A stretch of DNA of 64,000 nucleotides from Carnobacterium sp. 17-4 (lineage in GTDB: Bacteria; Bacillota; Bacilli; Lactobacillales; Carnobacteriaceae): positions 984,501-1,048,500 of the forward strand of contig NC_015391.1 of the NCBI RefSeq assembly GCF_000195575.1, written 5' to 3'. The notes under the pieces were generated by a model. That model saw only the letters and a program-made list of their open reading frames with translations, searched no databases and had not been told where the DNA came from. This document shows, piece after piece, positions 48,366-60,253 of this stretch (position 1 is its first letter; each line of letters begins with the position of its first letter). Both the position numbers and the translations under genes were made by a program.

Positions 48366-48408
48366 AAGACAAGGAACCATTCCTAATGAATGACTCCTTG
48401 TCTTTTTT
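48366..48408 (+). terminator. Terminator behind the YitT-family gene
   Basis: AAGACAAGGA (48366-48375) and CCTTGTCTT form the base of the stem, CATTC/GAATG the top. A T run follows. It can also serve the convergent HAD gene. Confidence 0.85.
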
Positions 48409-48430
48409 TACGTTTAATTAAGGAAAGAAA

Positions 48431-49243
48431 TTAGACTAATTTAAAGTAATTTTCTAAATAATGAGCCAAACCTTCTTCGTTATTGGTTTTCTCCGTTACA
48501 TCATTTGAAATATGTTTTAAAGTATCGATTCCATTTTTCATTACTACACCATGACCTGCATATTGAATCATTTCATAGTCGTTGTCTTCATCACCAAAAG
48601 CAATAATATCTTTTTGTTTGATACCATATACTTGAGCAATGCGTTCGACACCTAATGCTTTTTGTACACCTGCTGCTACGATTTCTAAACAAGGTGTTTG
48701 TCCGCCCCAAGTTCTAATTTCGACTGAATCACCATAACGAGCTGAGATTTTTTCAATGATATAACCTTGATTTTCTTTATCCGTAAATACACAAACAGCA
48801 GTAGGGTCTTCTTTTAAACTAGAAGATGTTAGTTTTGAAGCGCCTTTTTTTCCATCTGGAAAGAAGTCGCTGTAAGGAACAAAATAGTTATCCGCAAAAA
48901 CAGTATCTCTGAGTTCAGCTGCAATTAAGTGGATATCTAACTCTTTTTTTAAAGTTAACATATCTAAGGCAATTTCACGATCTAGTGTTTTGTGGTATTG
49001 TGATTCCCAATTTAATTGATCTGGCAAGTGGCATAACGCTCCGTTAAAGTTAACCATGGGCGTTTCCATACCTAATTGAGTATAAAACTGTTTGCTATTT
49101 CTATAAGGTCTACCTGTTACAATTGAAACAAGGTGACCAGCATTTCTTAAAGTTGTTAAAACATTTTGTGTTCTTACTGAAATTTCAGAACGATTATTCA
49201 ATGTAGTGCCATCTAAATCAAGAGCAATTAATTTTTTATTCAT
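48431..49243 (-). CDS. Cof-type HAD phosphatase
   Basis: A 270-residue HAD-superfamily enzyme of the Cof type, with nucleophile DLDGTTL, motif II VTGRPYRNS, motif III around GVQKALGVERIA, and motif IV IAFGDEDNDYEMIQ. The substrate is probably a small phosphorylated metabolite. The start is the ATG at 49243, chosen for its GGAGGATTTTG SD; an upstream ATG at 49267 is in frame but has none. It is related to, but distinct from, the HAD gene at 37180. Confidence 0.88.
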   Translation of the reverse strand: MNKKLIALDLDGTTLNNRSEISVRTQNVLTTLRNAGHLVSIVTGRPYRNSKQFYTQLGMETPMVNFNGALCHLPDQLNWESQYHKTLDREIALDMLTLKKELDIHLIAAELRDTVFADNYFVPYSDFFPDGKKGASKLTSSSLKEDPTAVCVFTDKENQGYIIEKISARYGDSVEIRTWGGQTPCLEIVAAGVQKALGVERIAQVYGIKQKDIIAFGDEDNDYEMIQYAGHGVVMKNGIDTLKHISNDVTEKTNNEEGLAHYLENYFKLV

Positions 49244-49381
49244 CAAAATCCTCCGACTATTCTTCATTTGTCTTTATAAAAGCTTCTATGTTTCTTTTAT
49301 GCTACACTTGTACTACATAGAACCTTTACTAATAGTGTACCACAAAGCCTATAAGAATAAATATAGAAAGAGGTCAGATAG

Positions 49382-50143
49382 ATGATAACTGTAAAACAGG
49401 AAAAGGTGAATGGCATCCCTTTACTAGAGGTTGTTTCAACAGAAAGTGAAAATGAAACTTTGCCAACTGTCGTTTTTTATCATGGGTGGACAAATTTTAA
49501 AGAAAGTTCTTTAGTTCATGGATACGAAATTGCTAAAAAAGGATTTAGAGTATTGATTCCTGAAGCTTATTTACATGGTGAAAGAAGTCAAGGAGCACCA
49601 GTAACCGAAAGAAGTATGGAATTTTGGGATGTTGTTCAACATAGTATAGTAGAATTTCCAACTATAATTGATCATTATGTAAACGCTGGATTAACAGATC
49701 AAAACCGTATCGGCGTGTCTGGCCTTTCTATGGGCGGTGTAACAACTTCAGCGTTATTAACGCAATATCCTTGGATAAAAACAGCTGTTGTCTTGATGGG
49801 AAGTCCTGCACCAATCCCTTTTTCTAAATGGTTATTGACCTCTAAATGGCAACAAGGAGTAGAAATCGATTTTGAGTCAGAACAATTTGCTCCTGCTATC
49901 GAATCATTAAAAGCTATTTCGCTCGATTTACAACCTGAAAAAATTGATGGTAAATTTATTCACTTCTGGCATGATGAAGACGATGAATTAGTCCCTTATC
50001 AACCGACTTTTGATTTTTATAAAAAAATAAAAGATCAAGATTATGGTCAACATGTGAGTTTTACAACAACAGAAGGATATGGCCATCATGTCCCATATAT
50101 AATTTCGGTTGAAACAGCTGAATTTTTTAATAAACATTTATAA
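49382..50143 (+). CDS. Alpha/beta hydrolase
   Basis: A 253-residue serine hydrolase. The nucleophile elbow is GLSMG with Ser116; the oxyanion region FYHGWTNFKES is near residue 33; acid and histidine candidates are in HDEDDELVP and EGYGHHVPYI. It resembles the YjfP/dienelactone-hydrolase branch of small esterases. There is no signal peptide, so it is cytoplasmic. The substrate is unknown. The SD is AGAGGTC. It is divergent from the HAD gene. Confidence 0.82.
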   Translation: MITVKQEKVNGIPLLEVVSTESENETLPTVVFYHGWTNFKESSLVHGYEIAKKGFRVLIPEAYLHGERSQGAPVTERSMEFWDVVQHSIVEFPTIIDHYVNAGLTDQNRIGVSGLSMGGVTTSALLTQYPWIKTAVVLMGSPAPIPFSKWLLTSKWQQGVEIDFESEQFAPAIESLKAISLDLQPEKIDGKFIHFWHDEDDELVPYQPTFDFYKKIKDQDYGQHVSFTTTEGYGHHVPYIISVETAEFFNKHL

Positions 50144-50227
50144 AAAAATCACAAACTCTCGTTGAAATGATTTACTTCACCTCTGATAAAAGGTAAAATA
50201 AAGTTAAAATGAGAAGGTGGTTACCCA

Positions 50228-50557
50228 ATGAAACCAACTAGTGAAAATCAGATGGAAGAGCTTAAAGGACTCATCATGACAGCTTTAGAACAAGTTATAG
50301 ATCCAGAACTGAACATTGACATTGTCAATCTAGGGTTAGTTTACGCTATCGAATTGGTGGATGAAAATCGTTGTGTGATAAAGTTAACGTTAACTACAAT
50401 GGGCTGTCCATTAGCAGATACCATTACCAATGATATTATGACAGCTATGCAATCGATTCCTGAAATTACTTCAACCGAAGTTAAGCTAGTTTGGTATCCT
50501 GCTTGGGATACTAGCAGAATGAGCCGTTATGCAAGAATTGCATTAGGCGTTAGATAA
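50228..50557 (+). CDS. DUF59/MIP18 family iron-sulfur assembly protein
   Basis: A 109-residue single-domain protein. VIDPELNIDIVNLGLVYAI and LTTMGCPLADTI with Cys60 are the family hallmarks, as in SufT and PaaD-like proteins. They are thought to help maturation of iron-sulfur proteins. No suf genes are nearby, so the target is unknown. The SD is AGAAGGTGG. A terminator follows. Confidence 0.9.
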   Translation: MKPTSENQMEELKGLIMTALEQVIDPELNIDIVNLGLVYAIELVDENRCVIKLTLTTMGCPLADTITNDIMTAMQSIPEITSTEVKLVWYPAWDTSRMSRYARIALGVR

Positions 50558-50559
50558 AG

Positions 50560-50597
50560 AAAAGTTTACTCTATTAAAAGTTAGAGTAAACTTTTTA
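50560..50597 (+). terminator. Terminator behind the DUF59 gene
   Basis: A perfect stem, AAAAGTTTACTCTA (50560-50573) with TAGAGTAAACTTTT (50582-50595), an 8-nt loop and T's. Confidence 0.92.
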
Positions 50598-50679
50598 ACT
50601 CTAGTAGTTGAAACAATGTTGAAAGTAAATTCTAATCTCTTAAACTTGCAAATTGAGTTCAAAAATTCAATTGTTTTTG

Positions 50680-50696
50680 ATTGACCTTTACTGACT
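50680..50696 (-). promoter_or_regulatory. CtsR operator candidate
   Basis: On the reverse strand the sequence reads AGTCAGT-AAA-GGTCAAT, close to the CtsR direct repeat RGTCAAA-NAN-RGTCAAA (11 of 14 heptad positions). It overlaps the -35 of clpB, where CtsR would repress. Confidence 0.65.
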
Positions 50697-50709
50697 AATT
50701 AAATATAAT
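50681..50709 (+). promoter_or_regulatory. Promoter of clpB
   Basis: TTGACC (50681-50686), a 17-nt spacer, TATAAT (50704-50709). This is a near-consensus sigma-A promoter, controlled by the overlapping CtsR-like box. Confidence 0.75.
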
Positions 50710-50739
50710 ATGATTAGTAAAAATCAAGGAGGGGTTCCA

Positions 50740-53352
50740 ATGGATATAGAAAAAATGACCACTACAATGCAGCAAACTCTTGGCGAAGCTCAAAGTATTG
50801 CCGTAACCAGAAAGCATCAAGAAATTGATCTTCTCCATTTATGGAAAGTGTTTTTGACTCCTGATCATTTTGCACGTGGACTTTATCAATCTCTCGGAAT
50901 CGATACAGATGATTTTGAATTTTTTGTAGACCAAGAATTAGACAACTACCCAACTGTGGAAGGCTCAAACGTTCAATATGGACAAGGAATGAGCCAAAAC
51001 TTATTTCGATTGCTAACGGAAGCTGATACTTTAAGGACTGAATTTCAAGATGATTTCCTTTCAACCGAAATCGTTTTGCTAGCACTGATGAAATTAAAGA
51101 ACCACAGCTTGACAAAGTATTTAACCAAAAATGGATTAACTGAAAAAGCATTAAAAGCTGAAATTGAAAAAATAAGAGGAGGAGATCGCGTGACCTCACA
51201 AAATCAAGAAGAAACTTATCAAGCACTTGAAAAATATGGAACTGATTTGGTCAAGGCGGTAAGAAGCGGAGATCAAGACCCAGTCATTGGAAGAGATGAT
51301 GAAATTCGTGATGTGATTCGTATTTTATCTCGTAAAACAAAGAATAATCCTGTATTGATTGGAGAACCTGGTGTCGGTAAAACGGCTATAGTAGAAGGGT
51401 TGGCTCAACGAATTGTTCGAAAAGACGTTCCTGAAAACTTAAAAGGAAAAACTATTTTTTCATTAGATATGGGTGCGTTGATTGCAGGGGCTAAATACCG
51501 TGGTGAATTTGAAGAACGTTTAAAAGCCGTCTTAAAAGAAGTGAAAAAAAGTGAAGGACAAATCATCTTATTTATTGATGAGATCCACACTATTGTAGGT
51601 GCTGGTAAAACAGAAGGCAGCATGGATGCAGGAAATCTATTGAAGCCTATGTTAGCTCGTGGCGAATTGCATTGTATTGGTGCAACCACACTAGATGAAT
51701 ACCGGAAATACATGGAAACGGATAAAGCACTGGAAAGACGCTTCCAGAAAGTACTCGTTGATGAGCCAACTGTAGAAGAGACCATTAGTATTTTAAGGGG
51801 ATTAAAAGAACGTTTTGAAATTCACCATAGTGTTAATATACATGATAATGCTTTAGTTGCTGCTGCAACGTTATCCAACCGCTACATCACGGATCGCTTT
51901 TTACCGGATAAAGCCATTGATTTAATAGATGAAGCTTGTGCAACGATTCGAGTGGAAATGAATTCACGACCTACTGAATTGGATCAAGTTTCACGTCGTT
52001 TGATGCAGCTGGAAATTGAAGAAGCAGCGTTGAAAAAAGAAAAAGATGATGCTAGTATCCGAAGATTAGAGATCATTCAGGAAGAATTGTCTAATCTACG
52101 TGAAGAAGCCAATCAGTTGAAAATGAAATGGGAAACTGAAAAAGAAGAAGTCGCTAAGTTGCGTAATAAACGTGCTGAAATTGAAAAAGCGCGTCATGAG
52201 TTAGAAGAAGCTGAAGGCAACTATGACTTAGAGCGTGCCGCTGTTTTAAGGCATGGACAAATTCCTGCTTTAGAAAAAGAATTGAAAAAGCTAGAAGAGG
52301 AACAATTAGCTGCCCAAGGGAATTCAATCAGACTTGTACAAGAATCGGTAACAGATGAAGAAATTGCTGTCGTTATTGGTCGGATGACGGGTATTCCTGT
52401 TAGTAGATTAGTTAAAGGAGAACGTGAAAAATTGATGCACTTAGATACGTCATTAAGTGAACGAGTCATCGGTCAAGATGAAGCGGTACAAAGTGTATCA
52501 GATGCGGTTATCCGGGCTCGAGCTGGTATCCAAGATCCTAATCGTCCACTAGGTTCATTCCTGTTTCTAGGACCTACAGGGGTAGGGAAAACTGAATTAG
52601 CCAAAGCTTTAGCCGAAAACTTATTTGACTCGCAAGATCATATGGTGCGAATCGATATGAGCGAATATATGGAAAAACATACTGTTTCAAGATTAATAGG
52701 AGCGCCTCCTGGTTATGTTGGATATGATGAAGGAGGACAATTGACCGAAGCGGTAAGAAGAAGTCCATATACTATTGTCTTATTAGATGAAATTGAAAAA
52801 GCTCATCCAGATGTATTTAATATTTTATTACAAGTATTGGATGATGGACGCCTAACCGATTCTAAAGGCAGAATGGTCGATTTTAAAAATACTGTTTTAA
52901 TCATGACAAGTAACATTGGATCTGATTTATTGTTGGAAGGTACGGATGAAAAAGGACAAATAAAAGAAGCGACGAAAGAACATGTGATGTCATTATTAAA
53001 AACATCCTTTAAACCAGAGTTCTTAAATCGAATCGATGATACGATTTTATTTGCCCCACTTAGTATACAAGTTGTGAAGAAGATTGTTCTCAAATTAGTA
53101 CACAATTTGTCAGAACGTTTAGCAGAACAAGATATTGAACTGACTATTTCAGAAGAGGCACAGATATGGATAGCAGAAAAAGCTTACGATCCTATGTATG
53201 GTGCGAGACCATTGAAGAGATTTATTACTAAAGAAGTGGAAACACCTTTAGCTAAAGGGATCATTTCTGGAGAAATCCCACCAAAATCCAAAGTAACGAT
53301 TACCTTAAAAGAGGATCAATTATCTTACGAAACAACAATTTTAAATGACTAA
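50740..53352 (+). CDS. clpB: ATP-dependent chaperone ClpB
   Basis: An 870-residue disaggregase that works with DnaK. It has the N-terminal double-Clp domain, the first AAA+ domain with Walker [15 protein letters not shown] (208), a long coiled-coil middle domain (about 400-530), and the second AAA+ domain with [14 protein letters not shown] (611). The middle domain separates it from ClpC and ClpE. ATG 50740 is used because AAGGAGGGG is well placed; an ATG at 50710 overlaps the -10 of the promoter. A CtsR-like box overlies the promoter, fitting heat-shock control. Confidence 0.96.
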   Translation: MDIEKMTTTMQQTLGEAQSIAVTRKHQEIDLLHLWKVFLTPDHFARGLYQSLGIDTDDFEFFVDQELDNYPTVEGSNVQYGQGMSQNLFRLLTEADTLRTEFQDDFLSTEIVLLALMKLKNHSLTKYLTKNGLTEKALKAEIEKIRGGDRVTSQNQEETYQALEKYGTDLVKAVRSGDQDPVIGRDDEIRDVIRILSRKTKNNPVLIGEPGVGKTAIVEGLAQRIVRKDVPENLKGKTIFSLDMGALIAGAKYRGEFEERLKAVLKEVKKSEGQIILFIDEIHTIVGAGKTEGSMDAGNLLKPMLARGELHCIGATTLDEYRKYMETDKALERRFQKVLVDEPTVEETISILRGLKERFEIHHSVNIHDNALVAAATLSNRYITDRFLPDKAIDLIDEACATIRVEMNSRPTELDQVSRRLMQLEIEEAALKKEKDDASIRRLEIIQEELSNLREEANQLKMKWETEKEEVAKLRNKRAEIEKARHELEEAEGNYDLERAAVLRHGQIPALEKELKKLEEEQLAAQGNSIRLVQESVTDEEIAVVIGRMTGIPVSRLVKGEREKLMHLDTSLSERVIGQDEAVQSVSDAVIRARAGIQDPNRPLGSFLFLGPTGVGKTELAKALAENLFDSQDHMVRIDMSEYMEKHTVSRLIGAPPGYVGYDEGGQLTEAVRRSPYTIVLLDEIEKAHPDVFNILLQVLDDGRLTDSKGRMVDFKNTVLIMTSNIGSDLLLEGTDEKGQIKEATKEHVMSLLKTSFKPEFLNRIDDTILFAPLSIQVVKKIVLKLVHNLSERLAEQDIELTISEEAQIWIAEKAYDPMYGARPLKRFITKEVETPLAKGIISGEIPPKSKVTITLKEDQLSYETTILND

Positions 53353-53354
53353 AT

Positions 53355-53390
53355 AAAAAAAAGACATTCATTAGAATGTCTTTTTTTTTT
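53355..53390. terminator. Bidirectional terminator between clpB and the DUF2929 gene
   Basis: AAAAAAAAGACATTC (53355-53369), ATTA loop, GAATGTCTTTTTTTT (53374-53388). A and T runs on both edges suit both strands. Confidence 0.93.
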
Positions 53391-53399
53391 ATGAAAAGC

Positions 53400-53588
53400 T
53401 TATTTAGCTGTATGTCCTTGTTTTTGATTAGGAAAAGATTTGGCAATTAAAATAACCATAACGCCAATAAATAATCCAATAGCAGATGCTGTAATAAAGT
53501 CATACGAGCCGCTTGATAATGAACTACCAATGTAATTGACAGCTTGTCCTATAAGGAATCCCCAAAATAATGTCACTAAATATTTCAT
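53400..53588 (-). CDS. Small membrane protein, DUF2929 family (YjzD-like)
   Basis: A 62-residue protein with two hydrophobic helices (LVTLFWGFLIGQAVNYIGSSL and the segment around IGLFIGVMVILIAKSF). It resembles the YjzD/DUF2929 family of Bacilli. There is an AGAGGTT SD upstream on the reverse strand. The function is not known. It shares the terminator with clpB. Confidence 0.75.
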   Translation of the reverse strand: MKYLVTLFWGFLIGQAVNYIGSSLSSGSYDFITASAIGLFIGVMVILIAKSFPNQKQGHTAK

Positions 53589-53782
53589 GATATAACCTCT
53601 CTTCTTTACTCGTTCATTTTAGCACTTTCAAAAACTTTGTAAAGCAAAAGTAAGTAGAATTTTTTTGATTGTAGGTTACTTTAGGATATTGCGCAAGAAT
53701 AAAAAGTTCTTTTTAGAAGGTTTGCGTATACGAATCTTAGAAGGGTATAATAGATAGTAATGAGTTAGAATGGGGTGACAAG

Positions 53783-56700
53783 ATGTCATTTGTACAATTA
53801 CAGGTTATTAGTTCTTATAGTTTATTACAAAGTACAACTTCAATTGAAGAATTAGTGGTCAAAGCAAAAGAAAGAGGTTATCGAGCGATCGCCTTAACCG
53901 ATCACAATGTCTTATATGGAATGGTTGACTTTTATAAAATGTGCAAAAAACATCAGATTAAACCCATTTTAGGGTTAACATTAGATGTTGGCGGCGTTGT
54001 AAATAACGAAGAGACTTATTCGATTATTTTATTAGCTAAAAATGCTAGAGGATATGAAAGTTTGATGGCTCTTTCAAGTGAGAAAATGTTATTAACTGAA
54101 AATGAATGGCTTACAATTGAACATATAAGTCAATACAGTCAAAATTTAATCGCAATAACACCTGGAGAAAAAGGGGAGACAGAATCCTTTTTACTACAAG
54201 ATGAAAAAAAATCAGCAGCAAAAGTTGTCGGAAAATGGCAAGCGGCTTTTCCTAAGCAACAATTTTATCTTGGCATACAGTTGCATCAAAAACTTAAGGT
54301 AATCCAAGATGCAGTAAATGAACTAGCAAATGAAACAGGCACTTTAACAGTTGCTTTGCAAGATATTCGGTACATCGATGCAGCTGACGACTTTAGCACT
54401 ACAGTATTAAGAGCAATCAATAAGGGAGAGGTCCTATCCAATCAACAGGAAGCTGAAGAAGGCGAGTATTATTTACCTGAAAGCAATGAGGTAGAAAAGT
54501 TATTTAAAGATAACGGATTGGAACAAGCTGCTCAACAAACCAACGAGGTAGCTAAAATGATTGATGCAGATATATCCCTGCATCAACAATTATTGCCAAA
54601 ATTTCCTTTACCTAAAGACACAGTGACAACGGAATTTTTAAAAGAACAATGTTTAAAAGGGTTAACGTTGAGAGTAGTTCAACCGGATGAGCGATACACA
54701 AAGCGATTAGAGTATGAGTTAGCCGTTATTCAAAAAATGGGATTTGAAGATTACTTTTTAATTGTGTGGGATGTCATGGCTTACGCTCATAAAGTAAAAA
54801 TTGTTACAGGTGCAGGTAGAGGTTCAGCAGCTGGATCTTTGGTAGCTTATTTGCTTGAAATCACAGATGTTGATCCAATAGAGTACAATTTATTATTTGA
54901 ACGATTTTTGAATGAAGAACGCTATACAATGCCTGATATCGACTTGGATTTTCCTGATAATAGACGTGAAGAAATTTTGCATTATGTAAAAAATAAGTAC
55001 GGTCAAAATCATGTTGCTCAGATAGCCACTTTTGGAACATTGGCAGCTAAAATGGCTCTAAAAGATGTAGCACGAGTATTTGGGCTAAGCCCTTCAGAAG
55101 CAAATGTATGGTCAAAAGCCATTCCAAAAATATTGGGCATCACTTTAGAAAAAGCCTATAAAGAATCAGTAACACTCAGGAAATTAGTTGAAGAAAATGA
55201 TAAAAATAAATTGCTGTTTAAAACGGCCAAAAGAATTGAAGGTTTGCCTCGACACATATCGACACATGCAGCAGGAATTGTTATCAGTGATAACCCACTA
55301 ACTCAGTATGTTCCTTTGCAAAAAGGTGGAGGAGAGATTCTGTTAACACAATATCCGATGGGAAATGTAGAAGAAATCGGATTGTTAAAAATGGACTTTT
55401 TAGGGTTGAAAAATTTAACGATCATTGACAACACGCTAAAACTTGTTCAAAGGGAAACTGGAAAACGCTTGGATCTTTTGACTATTCCAATGCAAGATCA
55501 AGAGACTCTTCAATTATTCCGTCAAGCAGATATGGTGGGGATTTTTCAATTTGAATCTACTGGAATAAAAAACGTTCTTCGTAGATTAGAGCCTTCTTCA
55601 ATCGAAGATATCGCAGCTGTAAATGCTTTGTATCGTCCAGGTCCAATGGAACAAATCGATACCTTTATTAAAAGGAAAAAAGGTGTTCTTCCTATAGAAT
55701 ACCCTCATGAAAGCTTGTCAGAAATTTTAGCGGTCACTTATGGTGTCATGGTGTACCAAGAACAAGTCATGCAAGTGGCTGCCAAAATGGGTGGGTACAC
55801 GTTAGGTCAAGCGGATATTTTAAGACGAGCGATTGGGAAAAAACAAAAATCCATTATTGATAAAGAGAGACATCATTTTATTTCTGGTGCAAACCAATTA
55901 GGGTACACTAAAGAAGTGGCCATGCAAGTTTATGATTATATCGAACGATTTGCGAATTATGGTTTCAACCGTTCCCATGCAGTGGCCTACTCGTTCATAG
56001 CTTATCAGATGGCCTATTTAAAAGCGCATTACCCGAATGCTTTTTTTGTGGCGCTATTAAATTCAGCCTTAAACAGTTCTGCTAAGATGAAAGAATACAT
56101 TATTGAAGCGAAAAAAAGGAAAATAAAAGTTATTCCGCCTAATATCAATACAAGTTTTAGCGGGTTTACATTAACTGAAAATAATATTTTATTTGGCTTC
56201 AATTCAATCAAAGGATTAAGACGAGATATGATTGTTGAAATGATTCAAAATCGAAAAAGCGATGGAAAATATTTAGGATTGATTGATTTTCTCAAAAGAT
56301 TGGATAAAAAATGGTTAAAGCCAGAATACATTAAGCCATTAATCTACGCAGGGGCATTCGACCAATTTGATTACTCTAGAGGCGCTTTATTAGCATCGGT
56401 TGATGGAATTGTTCAAAGCATAAAAATGAGCGGAAACAATATTGATTTATTTGAATTATTAAAACCTAAATATGAATTTGCTCCAGATTTAACGCTTGAA
56501 GAAAAACTAGAAACAGAAGAACAATACTTAGGCACATATTTGTCAGGTCATCCAACTGAAAAGTATGATCAATTGAGACAATGGAAACAAGTTGAGTATA
56601 CGAGCGAACTGACCATTGGAAAAACAAGTAGAATTATTGGGATGGTAAAAAATGTGCATAAAATCCGCACTAAAAAAGGTGAGTCCATGGCTTTCGTAAC

Positions 56701-57121
56701 AATTAGTGATACTTCTGGAGATTGCTCGCTCACGCTTTTCCCGACAAAATATCGTCAATTTATTGACTTTCTTAATAACGGGACTATTTTATACGTTTCT
56801 GGGAAAGTTGATTCAAAACGAGAAGATACTCCTCAAATGATTGTCGGTCAAATGGAAAATGTTGAGAAAGTAATGGACAGTTACACCACTAAAAAATGTT
56901 TTATACGGATACTAGATGTGCAGAACACCAACGAGACATTGGAAAAAATGAAAAAAATAATGATGAAGGCAAAAGGCAATATACCGGTCGTTCTCTATTA
57001 TGTACAAACAAATAAAAAAATTGTTTTAGCAGAAGAAAATTGGATCCATGATACACCCGAATTAATAGAACAATTGGAAGAATTACTCGGGAAAGAAAAT
57101 GTTGTGATCAAAAATAGTTAA
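53783..57121 (+). CDS. dnaE: DNA polymerase III alpha subunit DnaE
   Basis: An 1112-residue DnaE-type replicative polymerase, the one that extends primers on the lagging strand in Firmicutes beside PolC. It has a PHP domain (1-270), the palm with catalytic aspartates Asp385 and Asp387 in PDIDLDFPD, the finger and helix-hairpin-helix region (FNRSHAVAYSFIAYQMAYLKA), and a C-terminal OB fold. In the first PHP motif the usual His is lost (QVISSYSLLQS), so proofreading there is unlikely. The SD is GGGGTGA before ATG 53783. Confidence 0.96.
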   Translation: MSFVQLQVISSYSLLQSTTSIEELVVKAKERGYRAIALTDHNVLYGMVDFYKMCKKHQIKPILGLTLDVGGVVNNEETYSIILLAKNARGYESLMALSSEKMLLTENEWLTIEHISQYSQNLIAITPGEKGETESFLLQDEKKSAAKVVGKWQAAFPKQQFYLGIQLHQKLKVIQDAVNELANETGTLTVALQDIRYIDAADDFSTTVLRAINKGEVLSNQQEAEEGEYYLPESNEVEKLFKDNGLEQAAQQTNEVAKMIDADISLHQQLLPKFPLPKDTVTTEFLKEQCLKGLTLRVVQPDERYTKRLEYELAVIQKMGFEDYFLIVWDVMAYAHKVKIVTGAGRGSAAGSLVAYLLEITDVDPIEYNLLFERFLNEERYTMPDIDLDFPDNRREEILHYVKNKYGQNHVAQIATFGTLAAKMALKDVARVFGLSPSEANVWSKAIPKILGITLEKAYKESVTLRKLVEENDKNKLLFKTAKRIEGLPRHISTHAAGIVISDNPLTQYVPLQKGGGEILLTQYPMGNVEEIGLLKMDFLGLKNLTIIDNTLKLVQRETGKRLDLLTIPMQDQETLQLFRQADMVGIFQFESTGIKNVLRRLEPSSIEDIAAVNALYRPGPMEQIDTFIKRKKGVLPIEYPHESLSEILAVTYGVMVYQEQVMQVAAKMGGYTLGQADILRRAIGKKQKSIIDKERHHFISGANQLGYTKEVAMQVYDYIERFANYGFNRSHAVAYSFIAYQMAYLKAHYPNAFFVALLNSALNSSAKMKEYIIEAKKRKIKVIPPNINTSFSGFTLTENNILFGFNSIKGLRRDMIVEMIQNRKSDGKYLGLIDFLKRLDKKWLKPEYIKPLIYAGAFDQFDYSRGALLASVDGIVQSIKMSGNNIDLFELLKPKYEFAPDLTLEEKLETEEQYLGTYLSGHPTEKYDQLRQWKQVEYTSELTIGKTSRIIGMVKNVHKIRTKKGESMAFVTISDTSGDCSLTLFPTKYRQFIDFLNNGTILYVSGKVDSKREDTPQMIVGQMENVEKVMDSYTTKKCFIRILDVQNTNETLEKMKKIMMKAKGNIPVVLYYVQTNKKIVLAEENWIHDTPELIEQLEELLGKENVVIKNS

Positions 57122-57211
57122 ATATGTATATTTTTTTAATAAAAACTGATTTTTAAAAAGACAAGACGTTATAAAAATGGTAGAATAGCAGTTGAGCTTA
57201 TGTTTGTAAGT

Positions 57212-57239
57212 TTGAAGCAAGAATGATTTGTGCTAGAAT
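57212..57239 (+). promoter_or_regulatory. Probable promoter of pfkA-pyk
   Basis: TTGAAG (57212-57217), a 16-nt spacer and an extended -10 TGCTAGAAT (57231-57239). The leader to pfkA is about 95 nt. Confidence 0.5.
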
Positions 57240-57327
57240 ATATAAGTGTAAGAAGTAAAAAGATTTTTTAGATGATAACTAGTTATGAGTTGTTTAGAAG
57301 AGCTGTTTACTTTAATCTATTTTATGA

Positions 57328-58302
<975 letters not shown>

Positions 58303-58361
58303 ACGAATTACAAACTTTAAAAAAATTGTAATAAAAAATTGCTGTTGGGAGAGATAATAGA

Positions 58362-60119
58362 ATGAAAAAAACGAAGATTGTATGTACGATTGGTCCAGCA
58401 AGTGAAACAGTTGAACAACTGGTTCAAATGATAGATGCAGGTATGAATGTAGCCCGCTTAAACTTTTCACATGGTGATTTTGAAGAGCATGGTGCACGTA
58501 TCAAAAACATTCGCGAAGCATCAAAACGTACTGGCAAAATGGTAGGAATTCTATTAGATACAAAAGGTCCTGAAATGCGTACGCATAACATGAAAGATGG
58601 TCGTGTGGAATTTGAAGCAGGAGACGTTGTTCGTATCTCAATGACAGAAGTTGAAGGAACAAAAGAAAAATTCTCAATCAGTTACCCTGAATTGATCAAT
58701 GATGTAAACCCTGGAACTCACATCTTATTAGATGATGGTTTAGTGGATCTTGAAGTAACAGACTTAGACCATGCAAATGGTGAAATTGTTGTTTTAGTTA
58801 AAAACCCAGGAACATTGAAAAATAAAAAAGGTGTTAACGTACCAGGCGTATCTGTTAACTTACCAGGTATCACTGATAAAGATGCTGCTGATATTCGTTT
58901 TGGTTTAGAAAATGATATTGACTATATTGCTGCAAGTTTCGTACGTCGTGCAAGTGATGTTTTAGAAATCACACAAATTCTTGAAGAAGAAAACATGACA
59001 CACGTTCAAATTATTCCTAAAATTGAAAACCAAGAAGGCGTAGATAACATTGACGAAATCTTGAAAGTTTCAAATGGATTAATGGTTGCACGTGGAGACT
59101 TAGGAGTTGAAATTCCAACAGAAGAAGTTCCTATCGTTCAAAAAGCACTTATCCAAAAATGTAATCAAGCTGGTAAACCAGTTATCACAGCTACACAAAT
59201 GTTAGACTCAATGCAACAAAACCCACGTCCAACTCGTGCGGAAGCAAGTGACGTTGCAAATGCTATTTTTGATGGTACAGATGCTATCATGCTTTCTGGA
59301 GAAACCGCTGCTGGGGATTACCCGATTGAAGCTGTACAAACTATGGCACGTATTGCTATTCGTACAGAAGAAGCATTAGTAAACCAAGATGCATTTGCAT
59401 TAAAAGCTTACAGCCAAACAGATATGACTGAAGCTATTGGTCAATCAGTAGGACATACTGCTCGTAACTTGAACATTCAAACAATTGTTGCAGCAACTGA
59501 ATCTGGACATACTGCACGCATGATTGCAAAATATCGTCCAAAAGCTAACATTGTTGCTGTTACGTTTACAGAACGTCAAATGCGTGGTTTAGCATTAACA
59601 TGGGGTGTTTCTCCAGTAGTTTCTGAAAAACCTGGTTCAACTGATGATATGTTTAATCTAGCTACTAAAATCGCTCAAGAAACTGGATTTGCTTCTGCAG
59701 GAGATTTAATTATCATTACTGCTGGTGTACCAGTTGGAGAACGTGGAACAACTAACTTAATGAAGATCCAATTAATTGGAACTAAATTAGCTAGTGGTCA
59801 AGGTGTTGGATCAGATGCTGTTATTGGTAAAGCAACTGTTGCAACAAGTGCTGACGAAGCAAATAAAAATGCTGTTGAGGGTGGAATTTTAGTTGTTAAA
59901 ACAACAGATAAAGACTACTTGCCAGCAATTGAAAAATCATCAGCTTTAGTAGTAGAACAAGGCGGTTTGACTAGTCATGCAGCTGTTATTGCTATTGCAA
60001 TGAGCATTCCTGTAATTGTGAATGTTGAAAATGCAACAACACTTATTAAAAATGATGAATTAATTACTGTTGACTCACGTCGCGGAATTGTTTACCGTGG
60101 AGCTACAACAGCAATCTAA
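58362..60119 (+). CDS. pyk: Pyruvate kinase
   Basis: A 585-residue enzyme that converts phosphoenolpyruvate and ADP to pyruvate and ATP. It opens [44 protein letters not shown] and TATQMLDSM lie in the barrel. The C-terminal extra domain (about 475-585) has [18 protein letters not shown], the PEP-utilising swivelling domain seen in Bacillus-type enzymes. It is in an operon with pfkA and ends at a hairpin. Confidence 0.98.
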   Translation: MKKTKIVCTIGPASETVEQLVQMIDAGMNVARLNFSHGDFEEHGARIKNIREASKRTGKMVGILLDTKGPEMRTHNMKDGRVEFEAGDVVRISMTEVEGTKEKFSISYPELINDVNPGTHILLDDGLVDLEVTDLDHANGEIVVLVKNPGTLKNKKGVNVPGVSVNLPGITDKDAADIRFGLENDIDYIAASFVRRASDVLEITQILEEENMTHVQIIPKIENQEGVDNIDEILKVSNGLMVARGDLGVEIPTEEVPIVQKALIQKCNQAGKPVITATQMLDSMQQNPRPTRAEASDVANAIFDGTDAIMLSGETAAGDYPIEAVQTMARIAIRTEEALVNQDAFALKAYSQTDMTEAIGQSVGHTARNLNIQTIVAATESGHTARMIAKYRPKANIVAVTFTERQMRGLALTWGVSPVVSEKPGSTDDMFNLATKIAQETGFASAGDLIIITAGVPVGERGTTNLMKIQLIGTKLASGQGVGSDAVIGKATVATSADEANKNAVEGGILVVKTTDKDYLPAIEKSSALVVEQGGLTSHAAVIAIAMSIPVIVNVENATTLIKNDELITVDSRRGIVYRGATTAI

Positions 60120-60135
60120 TCACAATTAACTAAAC

Positions 60136-60182
60136 AAAACTCTCTTGAGGATTGATTTTAGATCCGATAGGGAGTTTTTTTT
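60136..60182 (+). terminator. Terminator behind pyk
   Basis: AAAACTC pairs with GAGTTTT at the base, with a GGAT/ATCC inner helix. Eight T's close it. Confidence 0.75.
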
Positions 60183-60253
60183 GAGTAATTTATTATTTAG
60201 TTTACATAAAAAAAATATGGTAAACTTGCTTTGGATAAATTGTTCCTTGCTTT

